Shown: positions 44,236 through 56,710 of the stretch, in pieces
Numbering within the stretch: the stretch's first letter is position 1
Layout: each line of letters opens with the position of its first letter
Translations under genes and position numbers: made by a program
The notes under the pieces: model-generated
Database searches by the model: none
What the model saw: the letters and a program-made list of their open reading frames with translations, nothing else
What the model was told of the DNA's origin: nothing
DNA from: Haematobia irritans
Taxonomy: Eukaryota; Arthropoda; Insecta; Diptera; Muscidae
Assembly: GCF_050003625.1 (NCBI RefSeq)
Contig: NC_134399.1
Location: 146,624,473-146,688,472 of the forward strand
Length of the DNA: 64,000 nt
Reading direction: 5' to 3'

Positions 44236-46279
44236 ATACCCTCCATCATAGGATGGGGTATATTAACTGTGTCATTCCGTTTGTAACACATCGAAATATT
44301 GCTCGTGGTGAAATTCTGAGTCGATCTGAGCATGTCCGTCTACCCGTCTGTTGAAATCACGCTAACTTCCGAACTAAACAAAATATCGACTTGAAACTTG
44401 GCGCAAGTAGTTGTTATTGATGTAGGTCAGATGGTATTGCAAATGGGCCATATCGGTCCACTTTTACGTATAGCCCCCATATAAACGGACCCCCAAATTT
44501 GGCTTGCGATTGCTCTAAGAGAAGCAAATTTCATCCGATCCGGCTGAAATTTGGTACATGGTGTTGGTATATGGTCTCTAACAACCTTGCACAAATTGGT
44601 CAACATCGGTCCATAATTATATATAGTCCCCATATAAACCGATCCCCCGATTTGGCTTGCGGAGCCTCTAAGAGGAGCAAATTTCATCCGATCCGGCTGA
44701 AATTTGGTACATGGTGTTAGTATACGGTCTCTAAGAACCCTGCAAAAATTGATCCACATCGGTCCATAATTATATATAGCCCCCATATAAACCGATCCCC
44801 CGATTTGGCTTGCGGAGCCTCTAAGAGAAGCAAATTTCATCCGATCCGGCTGAAATTTAGTATATGGTGTTAGTTTATTTTCGAGAGTCACCGTGGTGCA
44901 ATGGTTAGCATGCCCGCCTTGCATACACAAGGTCGTGGGTTCGATTCCTGCTTCGACCGAACACCAGAAAGTTTTTCAGCGGTGGATTATACCACCTCAG
45001 TAATGCTGGTGAAATTTCTGAGGGTTTCAAAGCTTCTCTAAGTGGTTTCACTGCACTGGAACGCCGTTCGGACTCGGCTATAAAAAGGAGGTCCCTTTGT
45101 CATTGAGCTTAACATGGAATCGGGCAGCACTCAGTGATAAGAGAGAAGTTCACCAATGTGGTATCACAATGGACTGAATAGTCTAAGTGAGCCTGATACA
45201 TCGGGCTGCCACTTAAGCTAACCTAACCTAACCTAAACTAACCTAACCTAGTATATGGCCTCTAATGACCATGCAAAAATTGGTCCACATCGGTCCACAA
45301 TTATATATAGCCCCCATATAAACAGATCACCAGATTTGACCTCCAGAGCCTCTTGGAAGACCAAAATTCATCTGATTCAGTTCAAATTTGGTACATGGTG
45401 TTAATATATGGCCTCAAACACCCATGCAAAAATTGGTCGAAATCGGCATTTAATTATATATAGGCCCCATATAAACCGATCCCCAGATTTGTCCCCCGGA
45501 GCCCCTTGGAAGAGCAAAATTCTTCCCATTCGGTTGATATTTGGTACGTGATGTTAGTATATGGTATACAACAACCATGCAGGAATTGGTTCCTATCAGT
45601 CCATAATTATATATAGCTCCCATATAAACTGATCCCCAAATTTGACCTCCGGTGCCTTTTGGAGAAGCAAAATTCATCCGATCTGGTTGAAATTTGGTAC
45701 GCGGTGGTAGTATATGATATTTAAGAACCATGCCAAAAGTGGTCCATATCAGTCCATAATCATATATAGCCCCCATATATACCGATCCCGAGATTTGGTT
45801 TTGGAGCCTCTTGGAGGAGCAAATTTCATCCGAGTGAGTTGAAATTTGGTATATTGTGCTAGTATATGGTCGTTAACAACCATGCCTAACTAGGTCCATA
45901 TCGGTCTATAGTTATATATATCCCTCAGATATATCGATTTCCAATCACACAAAAATTGGTCCATATCAAGTGCATAATTCTATATAGCCCCCATATAAGC
46001 GACCCCCGTATTTCAATTCTGGCTCTCTACGTACCGTGCAAAAAGTCCATATCGATTCGTAATTATTTGAAGACTTAACTATACATACCTTTTTTGTCTA
46101 ATATATACCACGTATGGACTAACTCACAATTCAGAAAACGATGTTAAGAAGTTTTAAGATACCACAACCCAAGTAATTCGATTGTGGATGACAGTCTTTC
46201 GCAGAAGTTTCTACGCAATCCATGGTGGAGGGTACATAAGATTCGGCCTGGCCGAACTCACGGCCGTATATACTTGTTA
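44236..46279 (+). mobile_element. Family A Helentron-like element, full length, holding a SINE
   Basis: Starts ATACCCTCCATCATAGG and ends CCATGGTGGAGGGTAC, TTCGGCCTGGCCGAA-type palindrome (46242-46256), GGCCGTATATACTTGTT. Body of about ten 153-bp monomers, interrupted by a SINE at 44886-45250. Best complete example of family A in the window. Confidence 0.88.
44886..45250 (+). mobile_element. tRNA-derived SINE, full length
   Basis: Head CACCGTGGTGCAATGGTTAG (A-box) and GTGGGTTCGATTCCTGC (B-box); unique body GTTTTTCAGCGGTGGATTA to CTATAAAAAGGAGG; 3' part AATGTGGTATCACAATGG...CGGGCTGCCACTT shared with the LINE at 42656; tail (CTAACC)n. Same family at 31684, 35568, 58644 and 59339. Flanking duplication is not clean here. 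Confidence 0.93.
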
Positions 46280-46379
46280 TATTGTTAATAAATTCGTACC
46301 CATTACGTTTTCAGATCATGAATTCTGGTTGTCATTTTGACAACGCATGGTGTCATTTAAACGTTGTCAGATTGACCCC

Positions 46380-46882
46380 GTCTGTTCTCCATAATTATTT
46401 ATAGCCCCTATATAAGCAGATTCCCAGATTTTACTTTTTGACCTTCCTGGAAAAGCAAATTTCATCCGATCCGGTTAAAATTTGGTACGCGATGTCAGTA
46501 TATGCTCTCAACTAATCATGTAAATATCGGTTCATAGTTAAATTTAGCCCCCATTATAAACCGACCCCCAAATTCAACTTCTGGGCCTCATGGAGGAATA
46601 AATTTCGTCCGATCCGATTGTAATTTGGCTCTCTAATCAGCGAAAAACCGATAGAGAACTGAGTTGACCTTTTTTTGTCTAACATAGACTCCATATGGAC
46701 TAACTTACAATTTAAAAGACAACGTTAAGAAGGTTTAAGATACCTTGGCAAAGTCAAATGTTACCACAACCCTTGTAATTCGAATATGGCCAACAGTCAT
46801 TAGTAGAATTTTCTAAGCAATCCATGGCGGAGCGTACATAAGATTCGGCCTGGCCGAACTTTTGGCCGTATTTACTTGTTAA
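46380..46882 (+). mobile_element. Family A fragment with 3' hairpin end
   Basis: Three diverged monomers, then CCATGGCGGAGCGTAC, TTCGGCCTGGCCGAA and GTATTTACTTGTT. The 5' end is missing. Confidence 0.8.
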
Positions 46883-47985
46883 CTACTACGCCCAACCGTT
46901 TTGAAAACTTCAATTTATATTAAATTTGGAAAAGCGAGGTCCATTTTCCCTACTTATAGTCTTTTGAGGTGAAAGGTAATATATAAACGGCCCTACATGA
47001 GTTTGTCTTTTATTAGAAGTTTGGAAGTTATATTAAACTGATTTCTAATTAATGGTTTAAAAAAGAATTCAGATGGAATGAGTTCGTGTATCATGAAATT
47101 TCATCCCACACTGTAGGTAATGTCGTTCCAAAGCTCAAAGACGCTTTGGTTTTTAAACAAAAATTCTACAGCAAAAATTAAGAAAAAAAAAACAAACAAA
47201 CAAACAAAACAGCAACATTCACGAATACATCTCAAAGCGCAAAATAAAGACTCCAGAGTAAAAACCTCGACATAAAGCTAAACTCCTTTTTGTCGGTCTT
47301 TTCGATTTGTGCATCATATGGGATCCTATTTTTTTTTCTACACAGCCTCTATTTTTCAAAGGTTTTGAGTGGTGGGTAAAAGACAAGAAGAAATGAAACA
47401 AAAGGCATGCTTAAGCTTCAATTTGTGATATCTGCGTGATTACATGTGTCTGTGGGTTTCAAGCAAGAGATGATGCTTCTTTCCCTCCGTCCATTTACCA
47501 AAGGAAGAAAAAGGCATTAGATCCCAATGGCGTTAAACCTACGGGATTCACTTGGTGGATTACCCACATGTGTGCGTATGTGTGCATTTCGGTGGTTGTC
47601 TTTATCAACGTGTGTGCGTTTCTGCTATATCATTGTGTTCGTTCGTATGTATTTGGCAAAGAAAATCGTGGTTTTGGTAACCAAAGAAAGACCAGAAAAA
47701 ATTCTAAGGATTAAAAATGTTTGTCTAAATTTCAGGAGATGGGATTTAAAGTCATTTTCATTATTTTTGCTGTGTTAGCGCTATTTTTCCACCTCAAGAA
47801 TATAATTCGGGTGAATTACTGAAAGTCGCTAAAGAATTGAATAGTTGTGTAGTAGGACCGGAAAAAGTTTTTTTTTTTTTAATCTATTGTAATCTTTATT
47901 CATGCTATGAAAATAAGAACTTTCGAAAATTTCAAAATTTAAGTTCACTGAAAATGATCATAGCAAATGAGAATTTAAAAAGTCC
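46883..47985. other. Single-copy-like DNA, nothing recognised
   Basis: Lower repeat content. A 92-codon reading at 47436-47714 is Cys- and Val-rich, owing to GTGTGTG-rich DNA, and lacks family features, so I do not call it a gene. Confidence 0.4.
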
Positions 47986-47989
47986 AAAT

Positions 47990-48289
47990 AGTGTAGATAC
48001 AGTCAAAAAAAGTGATAGAGGGTTCACTAAAGCCAATTTAACTTAATAGTTCATTTTTTCTTTAAATAGGTAAATGCGCCTATATTGAACTTCGTTTTGT
48101 ACTAAAAACATTCTTGCAATTTTGAACTCCAATTATTTCCTTGAAACTACAAAATTTTCTTTAACAATTGAAAACTATTAATTATGTCTAATAAATTTTC
48201 TTGAATTTGTCGAAAAATATTTACTTTCTTTTGTGATATCGGCGTAATGTTTGCGAAATTTTCTAAAATTAACAAAAAATTTTCCCCTT
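47990..48289 (-). repeat. Reverse fragment of array body
   Basis: Reverse complement of parts of 18380-18560 and its homologues (GATATCGGCGTAATG against CATCACGCCGATATC; TTTCTTTAACAATTG). It lies directly left of the ATATGTTTGG element. Confidence 0.6.
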
Positions 48290-49252
48290 CACGCTCACAA
48301 AAAATCGCTTCTGTAACATATACTCCCAAACATATTTTGCTTCAAGCATATATATTTTTGGGTATTGCCCAAACATTTATATGTTTGATCTCTTCCAATA
48401 TATAATATGTTTGAAAGCATATTGGTCTAAACAATATATGTTTGGGTACTCTAAGTTCCAAACATTTTGCATTTTTGCATCCAAATTCAATAATGTTGTC
48501 TTCCAAAAAACAATATGTTATTATGTGAACATATAATATGTTTGGAAGCATTTTGCACCCAAAATTATTATATGCTTAAAAAAAATTCTCAAAATTTTAT
48601 TTATTTATTTATATATTTACAATCATAATGAATTATGAAAATAAACAGGTAATATAGGTGCTAACAACATAGGTTTTCGACCTGAATGCTCAAAATTTTG
48701 TTTCTGCCCAATTGTATATTCCCCGACATCTTTCTCACTTCCACGAGATTTTTTAGTTCTTAGCACCTTTTTCTGTAATACAAACATTGTAGAAGAAATT
48801 ATTCAATTTTATGATTTTTTATTTTTATTTTAATTTTACCTTTTGCCGGACGGGGATTCGAACAGCGGACCACACAGTTTGTAAGGATCAAAGAAGTAGC
48901 TGATCAATTGCCCAAGGAAAAATAAAATGTTAATTTTGTAATAACAAGCAACAACCACCAATTTAATTCAATATCGCTCCCTGTTAAATAGCGCTCCGAG
49001 CTACTAAACACATATATGTTTATAGGCTATTTCTAAATTAATATATGTTTGCATCCAAGCATATTATATTTACAAACATTTTATGTCCCAAACATAATAT
49101 GTTCTAACATATTAACATATATGTCCCAAACATGTTATGCTAGTTTATGAACGTTATATGCTTGCACTCAAAAATATTGTGTTTAAAAATTTGTGTTCCA
49201 AACATATAATGTTTATAGCCAAACATATGAAAAACAGTCTTTTTCATCCGTG
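48290..49252 (-). mobile_element. ATATGTTTGG-word element, second copy
   Basis: Reverse of 15364-16333, about 963 bp, ends CACGCTCACAAAAAATCGC and CACGGATGAAAAAGACTG. TT, not TA, flanks both ends here, either a changed target site or mutation. Includes the minus-strand tRNA-like segment at 48850-48915 (GACGGGGATTCGAACAGCGG in reverse). Confidence 0.8.
48850..48915 (-). ncRNA. tRNA-like segment within MITE
   Basis: Minus strand B-box-like GTTCGAATCCCCGTCC; the A-box part is degraded. Confidence 0.4.
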
Positions 49253-49394
49253 TTCATGAAGGTGGGTTCCCTGTTTTTTTGCAGTGTATATTAATAATGT
49301 CTCCCCTTTGGCAAATCTCGGGAAAATACGAATTTTTTGTGCCTTAATAATGTTTAGAGCAACTATGTCATTTCTAAAATTCAAATTGAAACAA

Positions 49395-51045
49395 ATATAT
49401 ACGGCCGTAAGTTCGGCCAGGCCGAATCTTATGTACCCTCCACCATGGATTGCGTAGAAACTTCTACGAAAGACTGTCGTCCACAATGTAATTACTTAGA
49501 TTGTAGTAATAACTTACCGATGGCAAGGAATCTTAAAACTTCTTAAAATCATTTTCTAAATTGTGAGTTAGTCCATACGTGGTATATGTTAGACAAAAAA
49601 GGTATATATAGAGAGCCAGAAAATATGGGGGTCGCTATATGGGTCCTATATACAATTATGAACTTGATATGGACCAATTTTTGTGTGATTGGTGATTGAT
49701 TTATCTGAGGGCTATATTTAACTAAAGACCTATATCGACCTACACAGAAAAAAATATCACGAAAATTTTTCCAATTAAAATTTTAATTGAGTTTTAAAAA
49801 AATATTCAATTAAAAATTTAATTGATTCAACAAATTTTTTAATTGAAACAAAAATCAATCACAAAAATTAATAGCATCAATTAATTTTTTAATTGGATCA
49901 ATTAATTGTTTAATTAACCTTCAATTAATTTTTTAATTGATACTATCATTTCTGTGATTGAAGACATTTCAATTAAAAAATTAATTGGATCAATTAATTT
50001 CGTGATTGAATCAGAAAAAAATTTGTTTGTGTGTAGTTAGGCATGGTTGTTAACGGTCATATACTAGCACAATGTACCAAATTTCAACTGACTCGGATGA
50101 AATTTGCTCCTCCAAGGGGCTCCAAAACCAAATCTCGGGATCGGTTTATATGGGGCTATATATAATTATGGACTGATATGAATACCTGCATGGTTCTTAG
50201 AGACCATATACTAACACTACGTACTAAATTTCAATCAGATTGAATGAATTTTGCTTCTCCAAAAGGCACCGGTGGTCAAATCTGGGGATCGGTTTATATG
50301 GGGGCTATATATAATTATAGACCGATATGGACCAATTCCTGCATGGTTGTTATAGACCATATACTAACATCACGTACCAAATTTCAACCGAATCGGATGA
50401 AATTTGCTCTTCCAAAGGACTCCGGAGGTCAAATCTGGGGATCGGTTTATATGGGGGCTATATATAATTATGGACCGATGTGTACCAATGTGGACCAATT
50501 TTTGCATGATTGTTAGATACCATATACTAACACCATGCACCAAATTTCAGCCGGATCGGATGAAATTTGCTTCTCTTAGAGGCTCCGCAAGCCAAATCTG
50601 GGGATCGGTTTATATGGGGGCTATATATAACTATGGACCGATGTGGACCAGTTTTTGCATAGTTATTAGAGACCATATACTTACACCATGTACCAAATTT
50701 CAGCCGGATCGAATGAAATTTGCTTCTCTTAGAGGATCCGAAAGCCAAATCTGGGGGTCCGTTTATATGGGGGCTATACGTAAAAGTGGTGCAATATGGC
50801 CCATTTGCAATACCATCCGACCTACATCAATAACAACTATTTGTGCAAAGTTTCAAGTCGATAGCTTGTGTCGTTCGGAAGTTAGCGTGATTTTAACAGA
50901 CGGACGGACAGACATGCCTAGATCTACTCAGAATTTCACCAAGACCCAGAATATATATACTTTTTGGGGTCTTTGAGCAATATTTCGATGTATTACAAAA
51001 GGAATGACAAAGTTAATATACCCCCCATCCTATGGTGGAGGTTAT
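49395..51045 (-). mobile_element. Family A Helentron-like element with nested fold-back element
   Basis: Left end ATATACGGCCGTAAGTTCGG plus hairpin and TACCCTCCACCATGG; right end reversed ATAACCTCCACCATAGG. Body monomers at 50281, 50434, 50597 and 50750 (spacings 153, 163, 153; the 163 has a 10-bp duplication GTGTACCAAT). Interrupted at 49743-50033. Confidence 0.85.
49743..50033. mobile_element. 291-bp TA-flanked fold-back element of AATTAATTTTTTAATT words
   Basis: Ends CACAGAAAAAAATATCACG and, reversed, CACACAAACAAATTTTTTTC, with TA at 49741-49742 and 50034-50035. The family A copy at 26060-26080 is uninterrupted (GGACCTAGTTAGGC). The inside is nearly all palindromic CAATTAATTTTTTAATTG units. 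Confidence 0.85.
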
Positions 51046-51327
51046 AAAAATTTAGATGGCTGTTAATTTGCTTTTCAGAAAAACAAATTAAACTGTGGTG
51101 TAAATACTTGACACTTATGTTAAGGTTGTTTTTGAACATATTAATATTCTTGGACTCACACGAATATAGTACCTTAAAACAAAGTAATTTTTAAAGTGTT
51201 TTATGTTCTATATATTTCTAGAAGAGGACATAAGCTTTCCAGTAAGGTCCGAGGCTTTAAAATGTTTAAATAAATATAGAAAATAAAAATAAAAAAACAT
51301 TGAAATATTTTAATTTCGATTTTTTTA
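51046..51327. other. No feature seen
   Basis: AT-rich spacer between two elements. Confidence 0.4.
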
Positions 51328-52352
51328 CACCCATCAACATTGATGGAGGGTATACTTTACCATGATGTTTCTAAAGCTTACAAATATCCAGTCTGAGATT
51401 CCCTAGAGTATCTTCTTGATCGTGGTGAAATTCTGAGTTGATCTAGCCATGCTGTCCCGTTCTTCCGTTTACATCACGTTAATTTCCAAACAAATTGAGT
51501 TATCTGCTTAAGATATCCGTTAGATAAAAAGTCAGAGACTAAACATATCTATAACCAACAACCGATATGGACCAAATCTCGAATGGTAGTTAGCGGGCAT
51601 ATACTGACATCGTACACAGAATTTCAACCAGATCGAATGAATTTTCTTGGGACCGGTTTAACTATGAGTCGATTTGAACCAATAGATACCAAAGCGCATA
51701 CATCAACACCAAATATCAAATTTCAACTGGATCGGATGAATTGTGCTCCTTCAGGTCTCTGCTATGTGGCTAACATGTAATACAGCAAGGTACCAAACTG
51801 TCGAGAATAACATCAAATTTTACAATCAGTTTAGATTTGTTCGAATTTGATACATTTGGCACGAATTATGACCTTCAAACGGCCTACAAATACATCACAC
51901 GAAACGGCTTGCGGTATTTCCGACCAAGCTGCTGACCTCTTTGACAAGTTATTCCGTTATTCTTGTATATCTTTTTTGCACTTTTTACAATTTTAATGGC
52001 TATTGTCCAAATCCATTGTCTAATATGTTCTGTATTTCTTCTTGGTGCAAACAGATCGAGCAGCAACACTTTACATCCCGTACTCCCGTTGCATATACAG
52101 ATATTGTCCTTTATATAATAAATGTAAGTCCCAGCCTTCGCAGTCAAATCTAGTGAATCGGTTTATATGGGGTCCAATATGACATTTGTACTATCATCTG
52201 AACTACATCAATAACAAATGTTGTTGAAGTCGATAGCTAGTTTCGTTCGGAAGTTAACGTGATTTCAACAGACTGGCTAATGGACAACGCTAGGTCGACT
52301 TTAGGGAGTCGGAAACAAATATTTTGATGTGAATTTATGGTGGAGGTTATAC
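51328..52352. mobile_element. Old family A-like pair in inverted order
   Basis: 51328-51780 starts TACACCCATCAACATTGATGG and has diverged monomers on the plus strand. 52140-52352 is a family A 5' end on the minus strand (TTTCGTTCGGAAGTTAACG, ATGGTGGAGGTTATAC). The 360 bp between are not recognised. Confidence 0.55.
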
Positions 52353-52615
52353 AAATATTTAAGAAATTTTTATTATCATTTTTGATATAAAATTTGTGTA
52401 AATCGAGTAATTTTCCACTAATCGTACACTTTCATATGTAAATGAAAATCTTAAATTATGGTTAAATTTTACATTTGCACAAAACCTTAAACTGAGTCTC
52501 GACACACTTTTTTTAACCGAGCATTGTTGTGATGCCAATTGGTTTAACACCGCTAAACACGGTAAGCAATACTGACGGTGTTTTGGTTGTTGCATTGTTA
52601 TTAACGCAAACGAAC
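52353..52615. other. No feature seen
   Basis: AT-rich flank of the large minisatellite element; no gene. Confidence 0.4.
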
Positions 52616-52679
52616 CACGGTTGCCACTCGAGCCAAAACTAATCTACCAAAATTGGGGAAAATTTTACCAAACATTTTT

Positions 52680-54360
52680 TGGGTTTTATTTGTATAGCAA
52701 ATTTTGTCAAAATTTTATTTCTATAGACATTCTTGTCAACATTTTATTTCCATAGAAAATTTTGTTAAAATTTTATTTCTATAGCAAATTTTGTCAAAAT
52801 TTTATTTCTATAGAAATTTTTGTCAAAACTTTATTTCTATAGAAAATTTTGTCAAAACTTTATTTCTATAGAAATTTTTGTCAAGATTTTATTTCTATAG
52901 AAAATTTTGTCAAAATTTTATTTCTATAGAAATCCTTGTCAAAATTTTTTTTCTATAGAAAATTTTGTTAAAATTTTATTTCTATAGAAAATTTTGTCAA
53001 AATTTTATTTCTATAGAAAATTTTGTCAAAATGTTATTTCTATAGAAAATTTTGTGAAAATTTTATTTCTATAGAAATTCTTCTCAAAATTTTTTTTTCT
53101 ATAGAAAATTTTGTTAAAATTTTATTTCTATAGAAAATTTTGTCAAAATTTTATTTCTATAGAAAATTTTGTCAAAATGTTATTTCTATAGAAAATTTTG
53201 TGAAAATTTTATTTCTATAGAAAATTTTGTCAAAATTTTATATCTATAGAAAATTTTGTCAAAATTTTATTTCTATAGAAAATTTTGTCGAAATTTTGTT
53301 TCTATAGAAATTTTTGTCAAAATTTTATTTCTATAGAAATTTTTGTCAAGATTTTATTTATATAGAAAATTTTGCCAAAATTTTATTTCTGTAGAAATTT
53401 TTGTCAAAATTTTATTTCTATAGCAAATTTTGTCAAAATTTTATTTCTATAGAAATTCTTGTCAAAACTTTATTTCTATAGAAAATTTTGTCAAAATTTT
53501 ATTTCTATAGAAATTTTTGTCAACATTTTATTTCTATAGCAAATTTTGTCAAAATTTTATTTCTATAGAAATTCTTGTCAAAACTTTATTTCTATAGAAA
53601 ATTTTGTCAAAATTTTATTTCTATAGAAAATTTTGTTAACATTTTATTTCTATAGCAAATTTTGTCAAAATTTTATTTCTATAGAAATTTTTGTCAAGAT
53701 TTTATTTCTATAGAAAATTTTGCCAAAAATTTATTTCTATAGAAATTTTTGTCAAAATTTTATTTCTATAGAAAATTTTGTCAACATTTTATTTCTATAG
53801 CAAATTTTGTCAAAATTTTATTTCTATAGCAATTCTTGTCAAAACTTTATTTCTATAGAAAATTTGGTTAAAATTTTATTTCTATAGAAAATTTTGTCAA
53901 AATTTTATTTCTATAGAAAATTTCGTCAAAATGTTATTTCTATAGAAAACTTTTTCAAAATTTTATTTTTATAGAAAATTTTGTCAAAATTTTATTTCTA
54001 TAGAAAATTTTGTAAAAACTTTAGTTCTATAGAAAATTTTGTAAAAATTTTATTTCTATAGAAAATTTTGTCAAAGTTATGTTTCTATAGAAATTTTTGT
54101 CAAAATTTTATTTCTATAGAAAATTTTGCAAAAATTTTATTTCTATAGAAGATTTTGTAAAAATTTTATTTCTAGAGAAAATTTCGTCAAAATTTTATTT
54201 ATATAGAACATTTTTATTTGTATAGAAAGTTTTGTCAAAATGTTATTTTTATAGAAAATTGTGCCAAATTTCATTTCTTTAGAAAAATTTGTCAAAATTT
54301 TATTTCTATAGAAAATTTTGTCAAAATTTTATCTATATAGAAAATTTTGTCAAAATTGTT
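52680..54360. repeat. 29-bp palindromic minisatellite, main array part 1
   Basis: About 57 head-to-tail monomers of 29 bp. Each has the palindromic core TTTCTATAGAAA and links AAAATTTTGTC and AAAATTTTA; one common variant has lost a base (GAAATTTTTGTC). Spacing measured as 29 at 52981-53010. Confidence 0.95.
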
Positions 54361-55510
54361 GAACTGCGTTCCACAAACTTATATAATTTTCTTTAAATCT
54401 TTCAATGATTTCTATAGAAAATTTTGTTAACATTTTATTTCTATAACAAATTTTGTCAAAATTTTATTTCTATAGAAATTCTTGTCAAAACTTTATTTCT
54501 ATAGAAAATTTTGTTAAAATTTTATTTCTATAGAAAATTTTGTCAAAATGTTATTTCTATAGAAAATTTTGTGAAGATTTTATTTCTATAGAAAATTTGT
54601 CAAAATTTTATATCCATAGAAAATTTTGTCAAAATTTTATTTCTATAGAAAATTTTGTCGAAATTTTGTTTCTATAGAAATTTTTGTCAAAATTTTATTT
54701 CTATAGAAAATGTTGTCAAAATTTTATTTCTATAGAAACTTTTGCCAAAACCTTATTTCTATAGAAATTTTTGTCAAGATTTTATTTATATAGAAAATTT
54801 TGCCAAAATTTTATTTCTATAGAAATTTTTGTCAAAATTTTATTTCTATAGAAAATTTTGTCAACATTTTATTTCTATAGAAAATTTTGTCAACATTTTA
54901 TTTCTATAGAAAATTTTGTCAAAATTTTATTTCTATAGAAATTCTTGTCAAAACTTTATTTCTATAGAAAATTTGGTTAAAATTTTATTTCTATAGAAAA
55001 TTTTGTCAAAATTTTATTTCTATAGAAAATTTCGTCAAAATGTTATTTCTATAGAAAACTTTTTCAGAATTTTATTTTTATAGAAAATTTTGTGAAAATT
55101 TTCTATAGATTTTGTAAAAACTTTATTTCTATAGAAAATTTTGTCAAAATTTTAGTTCTATATAAAAATTTTGTAAAAATTTTATTTCTATAGAAAATTT
55201 TGTCGAAATTATGTTTCTATAGAAATTTTTGTCAAAATTTTATTTCTATAGAAAATTTTGCAAAAATTTTATTTCTATAGAAGATTTTGTAAAAATTTTA
55301 TTTCTACAGAAAATTTCGTCAAAATTTTATTTCTATAGAAAATTTTTATTTGTATAGAAAGTTTTGTCAAAATGTTATTTTTATAGAAAATTGTGCCAAA
55401 TTTCATTTCTTTAGAAAAATTTGTCAAAATTTTATTTCTATAGAAAATTTTGTCAAAATTGTTGAACTGCGTTCCACAAACTTATATAATTTTCTTTAAA
55501 TCTTTCAAAT
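54361..55510. repeat. 29-bp minisatellite part 2 with higher-order copy
   Basis: A non-minisatellite tag, TTGAACTGCGTTCCACAAAC..., occurs at 54359-54408 and again at 55459-55508, 1100 bp apart. The order of variant monomers before the two tags is similar, so a block of about 1.1 kb was duplicated as a unit. Confidence 0.85.
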
Positions 55511-55984
55511 GAAGTGTTCTACGTGAATTCTAATCCAATATAACGAAGTTTTTATTATCGTAACATACTGAATTATTCGAATATATTATAAATAATTATT
55601 CTAAATTAGGCTATATCTATATGGCAACTATCTATCCATGAACATATCGATAAATCTTTCTCAAATCTAAGATGTTCTCCATATTTGAATTGTTGCTCTA
55701 ATAGATAAATCAATTCCACTCAAATAATCATAACGCCTGCGTGCGAACCATATTACTTCATTTGTGCATTATAATCTGAAGCGGTAAGAAGCCATACCCT
55801 GTCAATAAAACTGCATTAAACTGAACCTGGATTACCTTTTTTTCTTTTATTTGTATATAATATAACTGCTATACTCTTGCGGAGATACACTTTAATACAA
55901 TACTGTCCACTTATAGAATACCGCATTTGTTCAAAAATTTTATTTCTATAAAAAAAAAATTGTCAACATTTTCTTTCTATAGAA
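55511..55984. other. AT-rich insertion in the minisatellite element
   Basis: No match to other parts of the window except one minisatellite monomer at 55930-55985. Contains no gene. Confidence 0.4.
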
Positions 55985-56290
55985 AATTAGAGTGCAGCCA
56001 ACTACACTCAAATCGATGATTTGACTTTGGCAAAGGAAAAGTGTATATTTGTATAAGAAACCTCCCGAAAAAGGGGTTTAGTAAATTACCCTAATTTATT
56101 CTGATAATTGGTTGATAGTTTTGCTGCAAATAGAGGATGCTGATGACGAATGTGGTAATTCCAAAACGGCTGTCCATCCAACCATCTTGCAGTCATAGGG
56201 CTTTGCCTAAATAAATTTGGCAAATATAATTTTCCTCTGCTGGTTAAGGTACTCTTGTAGTTTAGTTAGCGCAATGGTTTTAAGCTGAGA
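55985..56290 (-). mobile_element. Element X fragment, site of the 970-bp MITE empty
   Basis: Reverse of 15080-15350 and 16337-16370, with CAAATCGATGATTTGAC and TTTGGCAAAGGAAAAG running across the point where the other copy carries the ATATGTTTGG element. Confidence 0.65.
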
Positions 56291-56299
56291 GATGAACAT

Positions 56300-56710
56300 C
56301 AAATATATAGAAAACTTTGTCAAAATTTTATTTCTATAGAAAATTTTGTCAAAATTTTATTTCTATAGAAAATTTTGTCAAAATTTTATTTCTATAGAAA
56401 ATTTTCTCAAAATTTTATTTCTATAGAAAATTTTCTCAAAATTTTATTTCTATAGAAAATTTTCTCAAAATTTTATTTCTATAGAAAATTTTCTCAAAAT
56501 TTTATTTCTATAGAAAATTTTCTCAAAATTTTATTTCTATATAAAATTTTGTCAAAATTTTATTTCTATAGAAAATATTGTTAAAATTGTATTTCTGTAG
56601 AAAATGTTGTCAAAATTTAATTTCTATACAAAAATTTTGTCAAAATTTAATTTCTATACAAAAATTTTGTCAACATTTAATTTCTATAGAAAATTTTGCC
56701 AAAAGTATAT
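56300..56710. repeat. 29-bp minisatellite, terminal run
   Basis: About 14 monomers, with a homogenised sub-run of the variant AAAATTTTCTC (56400-56530), which points to recent local copying. Confidence 0.9.

Noticed and set aside
45215..45250. CTAACC repeat as telomere-like sequence
   Set aside because: It is the short tail of a SINE and recurs at the tails of the other SINE and LINE copies.
47436..47714. A 92-codon frame as a small secreted or membrane protein
   Set aside because: The hydrophobic part comes from GTGTGCGTNTGTG-like low-complexity DNA; there is an overlapping 83-codon frame of the same kind, and no homology or start context supports it.
52680..55460. CRISPR-like regular repeats
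   Set aside because: The 29-bp units are directly adjacent with no spacers, vary between copies and lie in a eukaryotic transposon.
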